The notes under the pieces are model-generated. The model was given only the letters and a program-made list of their open reading frames with translations, was not told the DNA's origin and did no database searches. From the NCBI GenBank assembly GCA_902622515.1, contig CACNQE010000002.1, forward strand, positions 167,594 to 231,593: a stretch of 64,000 nucleotides of DNA. The letters are read 5' to 3'. The translations under genes and the position numbers were made by a program. Positions 18,418-27,407 of this stretch are shown here, piece after piece. Within the stretch, counting starts at the first letter, position 1. Every line of letters starts with the position of its first letter. This DNA comes from an uncultured SAR116 cluster alpha proteobacterium (lineage in GTDB: Bacteria > Pseudomonadota > Alphaproteobacteria > Puniceispirillales > Puniceispirillaceae).

Positions 18418-19638
18418 ATGTTCAATAAATACGGATTACTTTTGGTGACATCAATCTCATTGTCTTGTCAAGTTGCTTTTGCTGGAGGCGATGGATCGGA
18501 ATTTGACACGCTCGCAGCTGAATTAGCTGAATCAAGCTCTGACACTAATTCATCTAATGCAAAGGATGCTTTAAATAAAAAAGTCACCCAAAGCTCAGGC
18601 GGTGAGAATAAATCTAATGATGCTGGTGAAGGTTCAGGAGTTATAACAAAATCTGACGCAATGACAACTAGTGATGCATTTAAACAAAAGAGTGAGACTG
18701 CATCCTCTGAAAGTGTAAAATCCAGCCGAGGAACTGGTTTTGATGCTATCGAAGACGAACAGCTTGTTATTGATACTTCTAATATTCAAGACGGTGATGG
18801 TATTGGAAACACACAAATACAATGGCAAATTTCTGAAAACGGAGATGGATGGAGTATTGTTCCGGGTGCAATAACACCCACATTCACTCCAAGAGACCAA
18901 CATGTAAACAAATATTTGCGCGTTCAAGTATCTTATGTGGATGGGCAGGGAAATTCGGAAGTTATAGTTAGTCCAAGCTCTTCTGCTGTTAAAAATGTTA
19001 ATGATAATCCCGTCGGAGCTCCTGTAATAGTTGGAGAGGCACGTGAAAACAAAACACTAAGTGTTGATTTAAGCCGAATCACAGACGAGGACGGATTAGG
19101 TGCAATAAACATTGATTGGGAGCGTTCAACAACGAAAGCAAATTGGCAAAGACTACCAGATAAAGCAAATTCCGCTGTAAGCCTCAATCAAACCGATGTT
19201 GGATACAGTTACAGAGCGGTAATAAACTATATCGACGGCTTTGGAACATCTGAAACACTATATACAGAACCAACTGAATTAATTGCAAACGTAGACAATC
19301 CACTAACCGGAGAAATTGTAATTCGTGGTCAAGCGATCGAAAATAATGAGTTAGTAGCCAGTTTGAGTAGTCTCGCAGATTATGATGGTATAGCAAGCAC
19401 TGCATTCAGATGGGAGGCTTCTACAGACGGCCGAACTTGGGACTCAATAAACCTACCAGCTAATTCACCTACAATTTTGCTAGGGCAGGCGCTCGTTGGA
19501 ATGAAAATAAGAATTAGTGCAAATATCGTAGATAATTTTGGAGTGGAGACAAAAGTAATAAGTGCTGTAACTGAGCCAGTTCGGAACGTAAACGATAAAC
19601 CAGTTGGTACACTATTAATTAGAAGTGTTGGAAGCTGA
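18418..19638 (+). CDS. Secreted tandem Ig-like/calcium-binding-type repeat protein
   Basis: A 406-residue protein with a Sec signal peptide ending in QVAFA before GGDGSEF, then a Ser/Asn/Lys-rich linker to about residue 100. Three repeats of about 97 residues follow (roughly 102–195, 196–293, 294–391), each with an ENxxL strand, a D.DG(L/I)G loop, a W..S..G..W core and a Y.DG.G.SE turn, joined by NVNDNPVG-like linkers. A fourth copy begins at 392 and stops after 15 residues. The ATG at 18418 has TAGGAG upstream. Such repeats occur in large surface adhesins; this short form looks like a truncated or minimal member. Function unknown. Confidence 0.7.
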   Translation: MFNKYGLLLVTSISLSCQVAFAGGDGSEFDTLAAELAESSSDTNSSNAKDALNKKVTQSSGGENKSNDAGEGSGVITKSDAMTTSDAFKQKSETASSESVKSSRGTGFDAIEDEQLVIDTSNIQDGDGIGNTQIQWQISENGDGWSIVPGAITPTFTPRDQHVNKYLRVQVSYVDGQGNSEVIVSPSSSAVKNVNDNPVGAPVIVGEARENKTLSVDLSRITDEDGLGAINIDWERSTTKANWQRLPDKANSAVSLNQTDVGYSYRAVINYIDGFGTSETLYTEPTELIANVDNPLTGEIVIRGQAIENNELVASLSSLADYDGIASTAFRWEASTDGRTWDSINLPANSPTILLGQALVGMKIRISANIVDNFGVETKVISAVTEPVRNVNDKPVGTLLIRSVGS

Positions 19639-19855
19639 CATTCAGAATCGAACATATAATAAAAATTTCGAAAAATATAATTTTTTATCTAATAAACTAT
19701 TGTCTTCGGAAGCACCTATTCTTATGATTATACCATGTATAGTATGAGTTACATAATTACTGATACAACCTGTAGTTTTTTCTCTGGAACTTCTCAGAGC
19801 CGTATTAATACTTTTTGTTTTCTCAAAAAACTTTTAAAATATAGGGAGACTTTTT

Positions 19856-20140
19856 GTGCAAAATTCATATAGAAATACGATTAAGATAAGCAATATAATC
19901 CCGTTTTCTCCTCGCAAAGCAAGCCAGAAAAATGTTTCAGTTACAACGATTGCTGCTATAATAGCGGTATCTGTGCTTCATAGTGACGATGAAAATCCAG
20001 AAGATAAATTAATGGCATTAATAGAAGCAAGCGGTGAAGTAGAAATTTTAGACGCTCTTGACGCCACTGATGATATAGAAGTTGCTGATCAGGAACTAAA
20101 CAGACTTTGGTTAAATCCTTTAAATGATAATATAAAATAA
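19856..20140 (+). CDS. Small hypothetical protein with one membrane segment
   Basis: A 94-residue frame starting at a GTG with AGGGAG eight bases upstream. The first 30 residues are basic, followed by a short hydrophobic stretch (VTTIAAIIAVSVL) and an acidic C-terminal half. I recognise no family. It follows the secreted repeat protein by about 220 bases on the same strand. The good ribosome-binding site and biased composition favour a real gene. Confidence 0.45.
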   Translation: MQNSYRNTIKISNIIPFSPRKASQKNVSVTTIAAIIAVSVLHSDDENPEDKLMALIEASGEVEILDALDATDDIEVADQELNRLWLNPLNDNIK

Positions 20141-20238
20141 AGAAAATAGCCTACTTGAATATAAAATTAATTATTTCAAATTTGCCCAAAAATAAGTTTA
20201 CAAAATTAAAAAATTTTATCACATGAGTTATGGGTATC

Positions 20239-20841
20239 TTATTTCAATATTTTATCCACAAATGACCAAGCTGTTGGCATAGCAAAGCTTGCAATAATAA
20301 TTTTCAAACAATCAGCATAAATAAATGGAATAAAACCTTTGAGAATAGCAGCTTCAAAGCCAATATAAATTGAGAGCCAACTTATACCACTCAGAAAAAT
20401 TATAAAGACACCTGCTATCATGCTGATTGCAGACGTTTTCCATGTTTTTCCCCACCCTCTGTTCGCCAATAAACCGAGAAAGGTTGCTGAAATTAAAAAT
20501 CCTATAATATAACCGCCCGTTGGCCCAACAATATAAGCTATTCCCCCGCCTCCAGCAAATACTGGAAAACCCATTAATCCCTGAATTATATATAGAGAAA
20601 TTGTTACGGCAGCCAAATAAGGACCATAAGTCATTCCAATTAAGAGTACAACTAGGGTCTGCATTGTCATTGGCACTGGGTAAAAAGGTAGTTGAACTTT
20701 CGCAGAAATTATAAGCAAAAACGAGCCTATTATTGCAAGGACAAAATATGCTAATAATCTTCTTTTTAAACTAACTTCTCCAGGCGAATGGCTAGCTATA
20801 ACTGCTGGAAATAAAGGCGTAGAGTCACCCAAAATCTGCAT
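20239..20841 (-). CDS. bioY: Biotin transporter BioY
   Basis: A 200-residue S-component of an ECF-type vitamin importer that binds biotin in the membrane. Six hydrophobic segments are visible with the family motifs KVQLPFYPVPMTMQTLVVLL and GPTGGYIIGFL. The N-terminal 30 residues are an extension before the first helix. No bioM/bioN energising genes are nearby, so it either works alone or shares a distant ECF module. I see no clear BioR or BirA box upstream. Confidence 0.93.
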   Translation of the reverse strand: MQILGDSTPLFPAVIASHSPGEVSLKRRLLAYFVLAIIGSFLLIISAKVQLPFYPVPMTMQTLVVLLIGMTYGPYLAAVTISLYIIQGLMGFPVFAGGGGIAYIVGPTGGYIIGFLISATFLGLLANRGWGKTWKTSAISMIAGVFIIFLSGISWLSIYIGFEAAILKGFIPFIYADCLKIIIASFAMPTAWSFVDKILK

Positions 20842-20954
20842 GTTTTGTTCCCTTTCTTATAAAAAAAATGTCAAGCACCTCTCATATAATTTTAGAAAGT
20901 GTCTCAAGTAAGGTCAATTTATTTTGTCGTAGACTTGTTACATCTTTTTTTTAA

Positions 20955-21170
20955 CCCTTGTTTGCTTCAATAAAGAGCTTTGCGACTGAACCCGCGTTAA
21001 TAATTGTGGCAGCCACTTTTATCACCAGTTTAAGAAATGTAAACTGGGATGATGTAAGTGAAACATTACCAGTACTCGTTATTATACTTGTCATGCCACT
21101 CACATTTTCTATTGCAGCAGGAATAGCTTTTGGATTTTTTGCTTTTGTAGGGATTAAAAGTTTAGCTTGA
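20955..21170 (+). pseudogene. Remnant of an NCS2 (AzgA/PbuG-type) purine permease, C-terminal end
   Basis: The frame from 20955 reads PLFASIKSFATEPALIIVAA, then NVNWDDVSETLPVL and MPLTFSIAAGIAFGF, which is the conserved end of AzgA-type adenine/guanine/hypoxanthine permeases. Only about 71 of the usual 430 or so residues remain. A stop (TAA) lies directly before the homology and the upstream 90 bases show no continuation in another frame. No start or ribosome-binding site fits. I read this as a decayed gene, not a small protein. Confidence 0.7.
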
Positions 21171-21324
21171 GAATTCGGAGACTTAACACCAGGAATAAAG
21201 GTTATTTAAACTTTTAGTTTGATATAGTTAATTTTAAGTCTAACTCAAAACGGTATTTAATGTGACTCAGACATACCACTTGATGAAAAAATTTCACCAA
21301 ACTTTCAATTTTTGCTATTTTAAA

Positions 21325-21349
21325 CACCAAAAATTGGTGCTATTTTTTC
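21325..21349 (+). terminator. Hairpin with U-tract
   Basis: CACCAA and TTGGTG pair around AAA and are followed by CTATTTTTT, a weak rho-independent terminator shape. It lies between the permease remnant and the acyltransferase gene, so it may be the surviving terminator of the lost permease gene. Confidence 0.45.
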
Positions 21350-21389
21350 AACAAATTAAGAATTCACCTCTGAATGGTCAAATTTAATT

Positions 21390-22250
21390 ATGGAACAAAC
21401 TTTAGAAAATCCAAAACCACCAATATTTTCCTTTGCGAATGGTGAATTGAACCCATTTCAGAATGGTGTGATTCGTCACCTAGAGCGCGTTACGGGTCAG
21501 CCAAAGATAAAACGTTTATATCTTGACTACTTAGATGATAATCGTCCAGATGAGTTGTTCTGGAGCGATGCTTTAGACAGGCTTAGCATTACAATAAATT
21601 TAAAGAAACCTACTTCACAAACTATTCCTAAAAGTGGCCCATTATTGATTATATCAAACCATCCTTTTGGGGTGGTAGACGGAATTGCATTATGTGCTTT
21701 AGTATCGCAGGTTCGACAAGATTATAAATTAATTACACATCGTATACTTCGACAAGCACCAGCGGTAATGGACAAAATCTTGCCCATAGATTTTGATGAA
21801 ACAGAACAGGCATTGCAAACAAATTTGGAAACGAGACGGCTTGCTGTAAAAGAACTTCAGAATGGAGGGGTTGTAATTATATTTCCATCTGGAGCTATTT
21901 CTAGAGCAAAACGATTTGTAGATAAAGCGGTTGACCCAATTTGGAAAAAGTTTGTAGCAAAACTAGCTACACAATCAGGAACACAAGTTCTTCCATTCTT
22001 TATTGAAGGGCAGAATACACCTATTTTTCAGTTTGCAATTCAATGCAGTCAAACATTGGGGTATTCTCTTATGTTTCGGGAGATATGCAAACGTATGTAT
22101 AGACCTGTTAACATTCAGATGCGTCCTATAATCACAGAAAAGATGATAGCTGATATTAACGATAGAAATAAGCTTATAGAAAAATTACGTGATATAACTT
22201 ATTTTGGAGTTGATAAACCACCAATTAACGCGAATAAATTATCAAAGTAA
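21390..22250 (+). CDS. Lysophospholipid acyltransferase family protein (PlsC/OlsA-like)
   Basis: A 286-residue acyltransferase of the hemolysin-like LPLAT branch. The catalytic HxxxxD motif is in SNHPFGVVDGIALC at about residue 90, and the glycerophosphate-binding region reads IFPSGAISRAKRF. The tail keeps PFFIEGQNTPIFQFA, typical of this subfamily, which includes acylornithine acyltransferases. It probably acylates a lysolipid at the inner membrane; the exact acceptor is unknown. Its last 52 bases overlap the end of the convergent thiamine pyrophosphokinase gene. Confidence 0.83.
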   Translation: MEQTLENPKPPIFSFANGELNPFQNGVIRHLERVTGQPKIKRLYLDYLDDNRPDELFWSDALDRLSITINLKKPTSQTIPKSGPLLIISNHPFGVVDGIALCALVSQVRQDYKLITHRILRQAPAVMDKILPIDFDETEQALQTNLETRRLAVKELQNGGVVIIFPSGAISRAKRFVDKAVDPIWKKFVAKLATQSGTQVLPFFIEGQNTPIFQFAIQCSQTLGYSLMFREICKRMYRPVNIQMRPIITEKMIADINDRNKLIEKLRDITYFGVDKPPINANKLSK

Positions 22251-22891
22251 ATGTAAGATAAAATTATCAGATAAGTTCCACGATTTGCTTCCGATAAGAT
22301 TATTTGAACTGAATTTTCTGATACAGAATTAGACGTCCCAATTAGATTCCCCTGGACCATTTCAATGTTTTTCAAGGAATATAAAAGCCCAGTTGAATAT
22401 TCAAAACTAACTTTACCTAGAGGCCATATTGATATTCGTTCTCCAACGGGTAAAGAAATACGAAAATCATTTGGTCCAGTTAATACAACATCTTCAGAGC
22501 CGAGTAACAAAATCGGCCTCTTTTGAGATTGTTTTTGTATAACATGCAGTACTGCTAGTGAATGATCTAGTCTGCCATCAAGAAATCCGAGACAAACATA
22601 TCCTACTGCATCAATATGCATTAATGCTTTTTCAAAGTCAGTTGTTTCTTGTTCAGCAACGAAGTTGGAAGGAATTTTATTTAATTTCGCATACTGCTTT
22701 GCGCTAGGACTTGCTGAGTCCATATCACCAATAAAATAATTTGGTACTATAGAATAATCTATACAACTATCGAGTCCGCCGTCCACAGCAACTATTGGTA
22801 GGCCCTTAATATGATTAGGGATATTCCATACTACTGGACCTCCTCCAATTAAAACTACTATCTTATTAGTCTTAAACATAAATTTTTTCAC
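22199..22891 (-). CDS. Thiamine pyrophosphokinase
   Basis: A 230-residue enzyme that makes thiamine diphosphate from thiamine and ATP. The N-terminal motif IVAVDGGLDSCIDY, the metal-binding IGDMDSAS, and TTDFEKAL and GFLDGRLDHSLAVLH are all present. The C-terminal beta domain (GERISIWPLG) is shorter in conserved residues but complete. Starts at 22891 or 22879 are both possible. The last 17 codons lie opposite the end of the acyltransferase gene. Confidence 0.85.
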   Translation of the reverse strand: MKKFMFKTNKIVVLIGGGPVVWNIPNHIKGLPIVAVDGGLDSCIDYSIVPNYFIGDMDSASPSAKQYAKLNKIPSNFVAEQETTDFEKALMHIDAVGYVCLGFLDGRLDHSLAVLHVIQKQSQKRPILLLGSEDVVLTGPNDFRISLPVGERISIWPLGKVSFEYSTGLLYSLKNIEMVQGNLIGTSNSVSENSVQIILSEANRGTYLIILSYIYFDNLFALIGGLSTPK

Positions 22892-23154
22892 AATATTTAT
22901 TCGTTAAATTTATACTCTTAATATCAACCCAATTCTGCATAAAATAAAAAAGGAATAATTTAAACATTAACCTACTATCGCTTTTGTTACTTATTCTTTC
23001 TAAGGAATTTAATATTATGAGTAAAAGTTTATGCGAATTTAAAATAAATATAGTAGAAAATTTACTAAAAAATTATGTATACAAGATTAAATTAAATTAC
23101 CAAAATTATTTAAATTCTAGATCTCTTGTTTCGACAAGGACGCAAATAAATTCT

Positions 23155-23637
23155 ATGTTGCAAATTATTCTTTACACACCCCAGATACCACCAAACACTG
23201 GAAATATTATTCGTCTATGCGCAAATAGCGGCGCTAGGTTGCATTTAATAGAGCCAATAGGCTTCTCCGTTGATGAAAAATCATGCCGAAGAGCAGGTTT
23301 AGACTATCAATCACTCGCTGATGTCATAATTCATAGAAATTGGTTTTCATGTAAAGAAATGCTCTCAGATAGGAGCATATGGGCAATCACAAAATTCGGA
23401 AATAAACGCTATGATCAAGTAAAATTTTCAAATAACGACGCCTTATTGTTTGGATCAGAAATTAGTGGTCTTCCAAAAAATATCAAAGATGAATTTGCTC
23501 GATCCCATCAATTATATTTGCCCATGCAGAATGAAAGTCGTTCGTTAAACCTGTCGAATGCGGTGGCTATATGCCTTTATGAAGCATGGAGACAAAATAA
23601 CTTCATCGATACTGATTACAATTTTGAAAACTTATAA
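23155..23637 (+). CDS. trmL: tRNA (cytidine(34)-2'-O)-methyltransferase
   Basis: A 160-residue SPOUT methyltransferase that modifies the wobble base of tRNA-Leu. Motifs are ILYTPQIPPNTGNIIRLCAN at the start, LLFGSEISGLP in the SAM-binding knot and LPMQNESRSLNLSNAVAI at the end. The frame is open back to 22984, but the family starts just before LQIILYTP, so I use the ATG at 23155. The upstream 263 bases are AT-rich and hold the unused frame extension. Confidence 0.92.
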   Translation: MLQIILYTPQIPPNTGNIIRLCANSGARLHLIEPIGFSVDEKSCRRAGLDYQSLADVIIHRNWFSCKEMLSDRSIWAITKFGNKRYDQVKFSNNDALLFGSEISGLPKNIKDEFARSHQLYLPMQNESRSLNLSNAVAICLYEAWRQNNFIDTDYNFENL

Positions 23638-23702
23638 ACAAAATTGCTAGTAAAGTTGATAATCACAATGCTAATGTGAAAACGAAAATTGGAAAACTAA
23701 TA

Positions 23703-24899
23703 ATGTTGCTCAACTCAGAAAACCGACGAAAAAGTGGTGTCTTAAGTGATATATGTGTTCTCGACCTTTCACGCGTACGCTCAGGCCCAACGTGCGTGCG
23801 ACAATTAAGCGACTGGGGGGCTAGGGTCATAAAGATCGAAGCTCCAGAGGATGCCTCAGAAATGGGAGGGCCAAGAAACGGACCAGATTTTCAAAATCTT
23901 CATAGAGGAAAAGAAGGACTTTCCCTAAATCTAAAATCAAAAGAAGGATATGATATTTTTAAAAATTTGCTGAATAAAGCTGATGTCGTCGTAGAAAATT
24001 TTAGACCTGATGTAAAATATAAACTAGGCATAGATTATGAAACACTCTCTACTGTGAACCCAGCGATTATTCTTGCCTCAATATCTGGATTTGGCCAGGA
24101 AGGTCCCTATAAAAATAGACCAGGTTTTGATCAAGTCGCACAAGGGATGTCTGGTTTAATGTCCATAACAGGAGAGCCTGGAGGTGGCCCAATGCGTGTT
24201 GGGATACCACTTGCAGACTTATCTGCTGGATTATTTGCAGCCCAAGGCATTTTACTAGCCTTATATGAACGAATGAGTTCTGGGAAAGGACAGTGGGTTC
24301 AAACATCTTTATTGCAATCACAAATTTTTATGCTCGATTTTCAGGCAGCAAGATATGTTATGAATGGAGAAATACCAAGACAGGCTGGAAATAATCATCC
24401 AACTTCTATCCCCACAGGAGTATTTAAAACCAAAGATGGTTTTATGAATATCGCAACGTCTGGTGAAACAATTTGGAAAAAATTAGCTATGGCATTTGGC
24501 CACGAAGAATGGATCTACGACCCGCTATTTTCAACTGCTAAAGCAAGATCTGAAAATAGAGACAAACTTGGGAAAAATATAAATGAATGCACCATTCATA
24601 AAACTACTTCAGACTGGATATCACTATTAAATAAACATGGTGTTCCATGTGGCCCGATATATTCAATCGACGAAATGTTTTCTGACAAACAAGTAAATTT
24701 CCTTGATGTAAGCCAACCAGTAATTAATACAGACTTAGAAAAAATACGGGTATTAACGCAACCTGTATCCCTCTCGCGAACAGATAGTCAACTTAGCAGA
24801 GCAGCTCCTAAAATAGGAGAACATACCAATCAAATTTTAGCTGAGTTAGGTTACGAGGATAGTGATATTAAATTTTTGCGTGACAATAAATTTATTTGA
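23703..24899 (+). CDS. CaiB/BaiF CoA-transferase family III protein
   Basis: A class III CoA-transferase of about 398 residues that moves CoA between organic acids. The N-terminus has VLDLSRVRSGPTCVRQLSDW, the middle has NFRPDVKYKLGIDY and ISGFGQEGPYKNRPGFDQVA with the catalytic aspartate, and the C-terminus has GVPCGPIYSIDEMF and LGEHT-like IGEHTNQIL. A GTG at 23676 is an alternative start. An enoyl-CoA hydratase gene follows after 22 bases, so the pair probably activates and then processes a short acid. Substrate not identifiable. Confidence 0.9.
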   Translation: MLLNSENRRKSGVLSDICVLDLSRVRSGPTCVRQLSDWGARVIKIEAPEDASEMGGPRNGPDFQNLHRGKEGLSLNLKSKEGYDIFKNLLNKADVVVENFRPDVKYKLGIDYETLSTVNPAIILASISGFGQEGPYKNRPGFDQVAQGMSGLMSITGEPGGGPMRVGIPLADLSAGLFAAQGILLALYERMSSGKGQWVQTSLLQSQIFMLDFQAARYVMNGEIPRQAGNNHPTSIPTGVFKTKDGFMNIATSGETIWKKLAMAFGHEEWIYDPLFSTAKARSENRDKLGKNINECTIHKTTSDWISLLNKHGVPCGPIYSIDEMFSDKQVNFLDVSQPVINTDLEKIRVLTQPVSLSRTDSQLSRAAPKIGEHTNQILAELGYEDSDIKFLRDNKFI

Positions 24900-24921
24900 T
24901 CATTAAAGATAAGGTAAAAGA

Positions 24922-25707
24922 ATGGAAGATAAAATTCTACAGCATCGCAACGGTCCTATTGCACACATCATTTTTAATCAACCTGAAAAGAGAAATGCTG
25001 TTTCTCTCGAAATGTGGGAAACTGTAGACAAGGCTCTACAAACGCTAAAACTAGATGAAAGCATAAGAGCTTTAATCCTATCTGGAGCAGGTGGCAAATC
25101 TTTTGTTGCGGGTGCCGATATATCTAGATTCGATAGTGAAAGAGCAAGCAAAGAAGGTGTGACAGAATATAATGATATGACAAAAAAAGTTTATGACGGC
25201 GTAGCCAATTTTCCTAGACCAACAATAGCTCAGATAAATGGCTTTTGCATTGGCGGCGGTGTTGGACTAGCAGCAAGTTGTGATATGCGGTTTTGCGGTA
25301 ATTCATCTCAGTTTGCCATTCCAGCTGCGAAGTTAGGGCTTGGGTATGAATATGAGGGAATTAATAGGCTTGTTCAACTCATTGGTCCTGCTTTCACTAA
25401 AGAAATTTTTTATACTGCCAGGCGCTTTTCTGCAGAGGAAATGATATCAATGGGTTTTATAAATAAAATTCTTGATGACACAGATGTAGCATCTTACTGC
25501 CTTGAGGTTGCAAATATGATAGCATCAAACGCTCCGTTAACAATTGAGGCAACAAAATTTATAACAAACCAATGTGTTTTAGAGGAATCTGAAAAAGATC
25601 TTGTTGCATGTAATGATAAAGTAATGAATTGCTTTGAAAGCTCTGATTATATCGAAGGAAGAACAGCATTTATGGAGAAACGTACTCCTATTTTTAAAGG
25701 AAAATAA
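24922..25707 (+). CDS. Enoyl-CoA hydratase/isomerase family protein
   Basis: A 261-residue crotonase-fold enzyme. The oxyanion-hole segments are KSFVAGADISRF and NGFCIGGGVGLAASCDMRF. The position of the first hydratase glutamate is not clear in the second segment (KLGLGYEYEGINRL supplies a Glu instead), so hydratase versus another crotonase reaction is open. AAGGT lies upstream of the ATG. It is 22 bases after the CoA-transferase and followed by malonyl-CoA decarboxylase. Confidence 0.88.
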   Translation: MEDKILQHRNGPIAHIIFNQPEKRNAVSLEMWETVDKALQTLKLDESIRALILSGAGGKSFVAGADISRFDSERASKEGVTEYNDMTKKVYDGVANFPRPTIAQINGFCIGGGVGLAASCDMRFCGNSSQFAIPAAKLGLGYEYEGINRLVQLIGPAFTKEIFYTARRFSAEEMISMGFINKILDDTDVASYCLEVANMIASNAPLTIEATKFITNQCVLEESEKDLVACNDKVMNCFESSDYIEGRTAFMEKRTPIFKGK

Positions 25708-25806
25708 TAGTAAAACCAAAAAAGTATCCCTTATTAAAGGGCCAAAATCACAAACAAGAATAAAACTGTCATAATTTGATGGTTTTCTGTTGAAGACGAG
25801 GAACTA

Positions 25807-27087
25807 ATGAAATTCTTTAACGAACTTATTGAAACAATAATGAATAAATCACGCGCGGGATTTGGTCTTTCAAATAGGACATCTGTTTCGGTGAGTAATA
25901 ATCCAAAAGAGATGATAACTTCTGTAATGACAGCCGTAGGTGAGGTATCATCGATTGCCTATGCAGATCAGTTCCTGCGATTATTTGATGGGATGGATTT
26001 AGCTAAAAAACAAGAGCTTTTTCTTACTATTGCCTCTGAACTTGATATTAATTTATCAATGCTTAGCTCAGCTTTAGAAAATTACTCTAAATCCCCTGAT
26101 GAGGAGAACTTTACCCATATAACAAACGCGGTAGAGCCTGGTTGGACTAAGTTAATTCGGCGGTTAAATGCAACAGCACATGGAACAGTCCGTCTAGTAA
26201 AAATGAGAGCTGACTTGCTATCAATTATCAGCACTGATTCTTCTCTTGCACGACTTGATGTAAGCTTCAAAGCACTTTTACGAAACTGGTTTAGCCCAAG
26301 CTTTCTGGTGTTACGGCCAATTGACTGGAGCACACCAGCAAATATTCTTGAAAAAATCATAGCTTATGAGGCGGTACACGAGATTACTTCCTGGGATGAT
26401 TTGCGCTCTAGATTAGCGCCAGATGACCGAAGATGTTTCGCTTTTTTTCATCCTTCAATGGAAGATGAACCCCTCATTTTTGTTGAGGTTGCGTTGACTA
26501 GTGAAATCCCTGGACAAATAAATGCTGTTTTAGAGGCAGATAGAATGATGTTAGACCCTACCAATGCGTCATGTGCTATTTTTTATTCTATTTCAAACTG
26601 TCAGAGAGGTCTTGCGGGAATTTCGTTTGGTAATTTTTTGATCAAACAAGTAGCGCAATCATTACAAAGTGAATACCCTAATTTGAGAAACTTTCTTACA
26701 CTCTCACCTCTACCATATTTTTCAAGTTGGCTAGAAAAAGTAGAGCCACATACATTCTCAAATTTTGCCTTGATTGACTGGTCAGGAGCATCAGAGCAAA
26801 ATGAGAAGGAACTAATTGAAGCAGCAGGAAGATACTTTCTTGATTCTACTAGAAAAGATAAACAGCCTAATGATCCAGTGGCTAGATTTCATCTAGGAAA
26901 TGGTGCTCTCTTAGACCGGATTAACCTTTCCGGAAATTTGTCAAACAAAGGCCTATCTGAGTCATTTGGAATGATGGTAAATTATCGGTATGACCTTCCA
27001 AATGTTGAAAAAAATCATGAAGCTTACGCCAAGGAACAAAAGATTGCGATATCACAAGAGGTAAAAAAACTTTTTAATACTCCCTAA
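25807..27087 (+). CDS. Malonyl-CoA decarboxylase
   Basis: A 426-residue enzyme that converts malonyl-CoA to acetyl-CoA and CO2. The N-terminal helical domain is followed by the GNAT-like catalytic domain with FFHPSMEDEPLIFVEVALT, GISFGNFLIKQVAQSL, the serine motif NFLTLSPLPYF and the histidine in ARFHLGNGALLDRI. Length and order are normal. With the CoA-transferase and crotonase upstream it could form a route for malonate or related acids. Confidence 0.93.
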   Translation: MKFFNELIETIMNKSRAGFGLSNRTSVSVSNNPKEMITSVMTAVGEVSSIAYADQFLRLFDGMDLAKKQELFLTIASELDINLSMLSSALENYSKSPDEENFTHITNAVEPGWTKLIRRLNATAHGTVRLVKMRADLLSIISTDSSLARLDVSFKALLRNWFSPSFLVLRPIDWSTPANILEKIIAYEAVHEITSWDDLRSRLAPDDRRCFAFFHPSMEDEPLIFVEVALTSEIPGQINAVLEADRMMLDPTNASCAIFYSISNCQRGLAGISFGNFLIKQVAQSLQSEYPNLRNFLTLSPLPYFSSWLEKVEPHTFSNFALIDWSGASEQNEKELIEAAGRYFLDSTRKDKQPNDPVARFHLGNGALLDRINLSGNLSNKGLSESFGMMVNYRYDLPNVEKNHEAYAKEQKIAISQEVKKLFNTP

Positions 27088-27095
27088 GGTTTAAA

Positions 27096-27134
27096 ATGGT
27101 TCGTGTTGTAATTAATGGATTGGAAAGAATTGGC
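27096..27134 (+). pseudogene. Remnant of a glyceraldehyde-3-phosphate dehydrogenase start
   Basis: From an ATG with AAGG upstream the frame reads MVRVVINGLERIG, which matches the Rossmann start of GAPDH (MxxVxINGFGRIG) over thirteen residues. The homology then stops and the frame ends at 27164. It runs straight into an ArsJ-type transporter end in another frame, as would result from an internal deletion. Confidence 0.55.
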
Positions 27135-27356
27135 CTTTTTATATTTGGGTTTTTTTGCCATTAACTCGACTTTGCATTCTTATCTTATTTTAGCGCTCAG
27201 CGATTTCGAACGCGTAACTATGGATGTTGGTTTTTATTATTTGTCCAATGCAGCTAGCAGACTAACGGGGATATTTCTATCAGGTGCAAGCTATCAGTTT
27301 GGGGGTTTATAACTGCATGTATTGCTTGCACTTCCATACTACGTTTATTAAGCTAG
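27115..27356 (+). pseudogene. Remnant of an ArsJ-like MFS efflux protein, C-terminal end
   Basis: The frame from about 27115 reads LGFFAINSTLHSYLILALSD, then VGFYYLSNAASRLTGIFLSG and YQFGGL before a stop at 27310–27312. After a one-base frameshift the sequence continues ITACIACTSILRLLS to a stop at 27354–27356, completing an ArsJ-like C-terminus. Only some 80 of about 400 residues remain. ArsJ is an MFS exporter of 1-arseno-3-phosphoglycerate and is normally encoded next to a GAPDH gene, a start of which is found just upstream. Confidence 0.65.
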
Positions 27357-27407
27357 TTGTTTAAATTCTCACTAGAAAATTCGGAAGAAGAAAGGTGATT
27401 TACCAAG

